This document shows positions 32,410-34,752 of a stretch of DNA of 34,752 nucleotides, in pieces. The DNA comes from Streptomyces sp. A012304 (lineage in GTDB: Bacteria > Actinomycetota > Actinomycetes > Streptomycetales > Streptomycetaceae): NCBI RefSeq assembly GCF_026008495.1, contig NZ_BQUN01000087.1:15798-50549 (forward strand). The letters run 5' to 3'. Every line of letters starts with the position of its first letter. Positions within the stretch are counted from its first letter, which is position 1. The notes under the pieces are model-generated. The model saw only the letters and a program-made list of their open reading frames with translations, did not search any database and had not been told where the DNA came from. The translations under genes and the position numbers were made by a program.

Positions 32410-32466
32410 CTCGTGCACCGGAATACCACGCGTCGCTGTGGTGCTCTGGTGTTACCGGTGCACGAG
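32410..32466. terminator. Long inverted repeat between lyase and esterase genes
   Basis: CTCGTGCACCGG (32410-32421) pairs perfectly with 32455-32466. Inner sequence can pair further (ACCAC with GTGGT). The hairpin begins 13 bp after the lyase stop and could be a factor-independent terminator without a T tract, an RNA-stability element or a processing site. The esterase start lies 24 bp after it, so read-through is probably needed for the esterase unless it has its own promoter. Confidence 0.5.
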
Positions 32467-32489
32467 CGCGGCGAAGGGCTGGTGGGCAG

Positions 32490-34118
32490 ATGACGGCAGG
32501 CCAGGCGAATCCCGACACCAGGACCGGGCAGGACCCCGTGGTCGCGACGCCGTACGGGGCCGTACGCGGCCGGTACGAGCACGGCGTGGCGGTCTTCCGG
32601 GGCATCCCGTACGCGGCGCCCCCCTTCGGGCCTCGCCGGTTCCGGCCGCCCGTGCCGCCCGAGCCGTGGGACGGCGTGCGCGACGCGGGCGCCTTCGGGC
32701 CGACGGCACCGAAACCGCCGTACTCCGACGCCTTCGCCGAGTACCTCTCCGACCCGGTCGTACCGGGGGATGACTGTCTCAACCTCAACGTCTGGACGCC
32801 CGATCCCGGCCCGGGCGCCCGGCTCCCCGTGCTGGTGTGGTTGCACGGCGGGGCGCTGACCAGGGGTTCCTCGGCGGTGCCCGTGTACGACGGACGGAGC
32901 TTCGCCCGGGACGGGATCGTCTTCGTCTCGATCAACTACCGGCTGGGAGTGGAGGGCTACGGACTGTTCCCGGACGCCCCCGCCAACCCCGGGCTGCGCG
33001 ACCAGCTCGCCGCGCTGCGCTGGGTGCACGACGCGATCGAGGCGTTCGGCGGCGACCCCGGGCGGATCACCCTGGCCGGCCAGTCCGCCGGGGCGATCAG
33101 CGTCGGCGCCCTGATCGCCGCCCCGCAGGCCCAGGGCCTGTTCCGGCGGGCCGTGCTGCAGAGCGGACCGCCGGAGGCCTTCGAACGGGACAAGGTGCGC
33201 CGGATGGTCCGCCGGATGGCGCACCGGCTGAAGGTCCCCGCCACCGCGGAGGCCTTCGCCGCCGTCGACCGTGACCTGCTGCTGCGCACCCAGGCCGAGA
33301 TCGGCAGACTCAGCAGCCCCGTTCTGGGCGGGCCGGCCTTCGGCATCGTCATCGACGGCGACCTGGTCCCCCGCGATCCCCTGGAGGCCCTCGTCGACGG
33401 CGACACGGCCCACGGCACCGACCTCCTGCTCGGCTGGACCAGCGACGAGTACCGGCTCTGGCTGGTCCCGGGCGGCCTGCTGGAACGCGTCGACCGTCTC
33501 GGCGCGGTCGCCCTGGCCGGCGCGATGGCCCGCTGCCACTGCGGCCACGAGGTGCCGCGCGGCTACCGCGCCCTGCACCCCGACGCCGGCACCGCCGAGA
33601 CCGTCGGCCAGATGGTCACCGACCACCTGCTGCGCCTGCCGCTCCAGCGGCTGGCCGACGCCCGCCCCGGCTCGTCGTACGTCTACGAGTTCGCCTGGCC
33701 GTCGCTGCGCCCCGGACTGGGCGCCTGCCACGCCCTGGAGCTGGGCTTCGTCTTCGACACCGGGAGCGTGCCCGAGTCCGCGAAGCTGGCCGGCGAGGGC
33801 GCCCCGCAGGAGCTGGCCGACGCGATGCACGGGGCGTGGGTCCGGTTCGCGACGACGGGGGATCCGGGGTGGGAGGCCTGGGACGCGGCACATCCCGTAC
33901 AGATCTTCGGCGACGGTATGCCGCATATCGCATACGGTCCACGGGATGCGGAACTCGATCTGTGGTCGACCGCCGACGGCACACCCGAGCCCGCCCGCAC
34001 CGATGAGACCCCGCTCCCCGCCACGCCCGAGCCCCTCCTCTCCGGCCGCCCCTTCCGCAGCACCGAGCTGCGATCGGCGGTCCGCCGGCTGCGGCGGGTG
34101 GGAACACGAGGACGCTGA
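32490..34118 (+). CDS. Type-B carboxylesterase/lipase family protein
   Basis: The 542-residue protein starts at MTAGQANPDTRTGQDPVV. The alpha/beta-hydrolase type-B pattern is complete: 'VAVFRGIPYAAPPFGPRRFRPP', 'DDCLNLNVWTP', oxyanion 'WLHGGALTRGS', nucleophile S199 in 'AGQSAGAIS', acid in 'GWTSDEYR' and histidine in 'GACHALELGFVF'. No signal peptide is visible, so it should act inside the cell, perhaps removing acyl or methyl esters from imported saccharides; the substrate is inferred from context only. It is the last gene of the plus-strand operon and convergent with the partial LacI gene. Confidence 0.9.
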   Translation: MTAGQANPDTRTGQDPVVATPYGAVRGRYEHGVAVFRGIPYAAPPFGPRRFRPPVPPEPWDGVRDAGAFGPTAPKPPYSDAFAEYLSDPVVPGDDCLNLNVWTPDPGPGARLPVLVWLHGGALTRGSSAVPVYDGRSFARDGIVFVSINYRLGVEGYGLFPDAPANPGLRDQLAALRWVHDAIEAFGGDPGRITLAGQSAGAISVGALIAAPQAQGLFRRAVLQSGPPEAFERDKVRRMVRRMAHRLKVPATAEAFAAVDRDLLLRTQAEIGRLSSPVLGGPAFGIVIDGDLVPRDPLEALVDGDTAHGTDLLLGWTSDEYRLWLVPGGLLERVDRLGAVALAGAMARCHCGHEVPRGYRALHPDAGTAETVGQMVTDHLLRLPLQRLADARPGSSYVYEFAWPSLRPGLGACHALELGFVFDTGSVPESAKLAGEGAPQELADAMHGAWVRFATTGDPGWEAWDAAHPVQIFGDGMPHIAYGPRDAELDLWSTADGTPEPARTDETPLPATPEPLLSGRPFRSTELRSAVRRLRRVGTRGR

Positions 34119-34157
34119 CCCGACGGCGGTACGGCGACCAGGCGGGGCGGTCCGGGT

Positions 34158-34752
34158 TCACCGCAGCGCCCGCGACCCCTTCCCCACCCCCGCCACCGAG
34201 TCCCGCACCACCACGTGCGTGCCCAGCAGCAGGTGCTCGCCCTTCGCGTCCGGTGCCCGGCCGAGGACCGTACGGACGGCGAGCCGGCCCAGTTCCTCGT
34301 AGGGGACGTGCACGGTCGTCAGGGCCGGGTGGAGGTCGCGGGCGAAGGGGATGTCGTCGTAACCGGCCAGCGACACGTCGCCCGGCACGTCCAGGCCCGC
34401 CTCGTGCAGGGCGGTCAGGGCGCCGGCCGCGACCATGTCGGTGGCGGCCACCACGGCCGTGAACTCCAGCTTGTCGTCGAGGGCACGGCGCATCAGCCGG
34501 TGCCCGGAGTCGCGGGTGAAGTCGCCGTGCAGGACCAGCGCCGGGTCCGGTTCCAGGCCGCGGGCCCGGTGGGCGCCGACGTAACCGCGTTCACGGCCGA
34601 GCGCGGTGGTGTGGTCCGGCTTGCCGCCGAGGAAGAGCACCCGCCGGTGCCCCTGGGCGAGGACGTGCGCGACCAGGGCGTAGGCGCCGCCCTCGTTGTC
34701 GTACTCGACGACCGTCACCGGCGCGCCGGGTCCCAGCGGCGGGCGGCCCCCC
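34158..34752 (-). CDS. LacI-family transcriptional regulator, C-terminal part (cut by window edge)
   Basis: The frame is open to the right edge, so the helix-turn-helix lies outside the window. The effector domain reads 'VVEYDNEGGAYALVAHVLAQ', 'GHRRVLFLGGKPDHTTALGR', 'ATDMVAAGALTALHEAG', 'LDVPGDVSLAGYDDIPFA', 'LTTVHVPYEELGRLAV' and 'EHLLLGTHVVVRDSVAG'. It closely resembles the LacI protein at 19770-20867, so the two are paralogues. It may control the adjacent lyase and esterase operon. Confidence 0.9.
   Translation of the reverse strand, partial: GGRPPLGPGAPVTVVEYDNEGGAYALVAHVLAQGHRRVLFLGGKPDHTTALGRERGYVGAHRARGLEPDPALVLHGDFTRDSGHRLMRRALDDKLEFTAVVAATDMVAAGALTALHEAGLDVPGDVSLAGYDDIPFARDLHPALTTVHVPYEELGRLAVRTVLGRAPDAKGEHLLLGTHVVVRDSVAGVGKGSRALR

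Noticed and set aside
29781..33926. A 1381-codon open frame on the minus strand opposite the lyases and esterase
   Set aside because: It lies antisense to genes with clear domains and has Gly/Ala/Val/Arg-rich composition without motifs; such frames arise from GC bias at third positions.
1..34752. CRISPR array, rRNA or tRNA genes
   Set aside because: No regularly spaced repeats with unique spacers and no rRNA- or tRNA-like sequence were noticed on reading either strand.

Overview
The window is high-GC actinobacterial DNA. Dense coding with strong third-position G/C, twin-arginine lipoproteins, LacI-controlled sugar ABC operons without a local ATPase, and GTG starts with ATGA/GTGA overlaps all point to Streptomyces or a close relative. 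No rRNA, tRNA or CRISPR array was seen. Both ends are cut: the left edge lies inside an AraC-type regulator and the right edge inside a LacI-type regulator.

Region 1 (1-4.4 kb) holds ordinary chromosomal genes: an AraC-type tail, an NADPH:quinone-reductase-like dehydrogenase divergent from an HxlR regulator with two palindromes between them, two glyoxalase-fold (VOC) proteins and a DinB-like protein. Two related short elements (469-619 and 2217-2425) carry near-identical inverted ends. Each is bounded by CTAG, and each sits exactly on the TAG stop codon of a regulator gene. The longer one still encodes the tail of an IS982-like transposase, so they look like MITEs.

Region 2 (4.4-7.0 kb) is a lipoprotein gene broken by an apparently intact IS607-type element: a serine transposase TnpA, then TnpB with all RuvC residues and its zinc finger, then hairpins that look like the 3' end of an omega RNA. 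The middle of the lipoprotein gene is missing. Region 3 (7.0-11.2 kb) is a lower-GC islet between two copies of a 17-bp near-repeat (6960-6976 and 11204-11220). It holds HNH-nuclease debris, a small membrane protein, a polytopic membrane protein, a response-regulator-like protein, an unusual membrane histidine kinase and a frameshifted serine recombinase. It is the best candidate here for an undescribed signalling module.

Region 4 (11.3-20.9 kb) is a carbohydrate locus: a ThuA-domain protein, a PEP-mutase/isocitrate-lyase-family enzyme, a LacI regulator, and a minus-strand operon (solute-binding lipoprotein, two permeases, GH43 glycosidase) with a second LacI gene upstream. Region 5 (21.0-34.1 kb) is a second locus: a D-2-hydroxyacid dehydrogenase divergent from a plus-strand operon (solute-binding lipoprotein, two permeases, GH28-like beta-helix protein, a 1109-residue multidomain and a 415-residue alginate-lyase-family protein, and a type-B carboxylesterase). 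This suggests secreted breakdown of a uronic-acid-containing, possibly esterified polysaccharide, followed by import and oxidation; the actual substrate is not shown. Related AACCGGTT operators in front of both solute-binding protein genes suggest the two loci share one LacI regulator. Three tandem 23-bp copies of the end of the second permease gene form two chained mini-ORFs ahead of the secreted enzymes.
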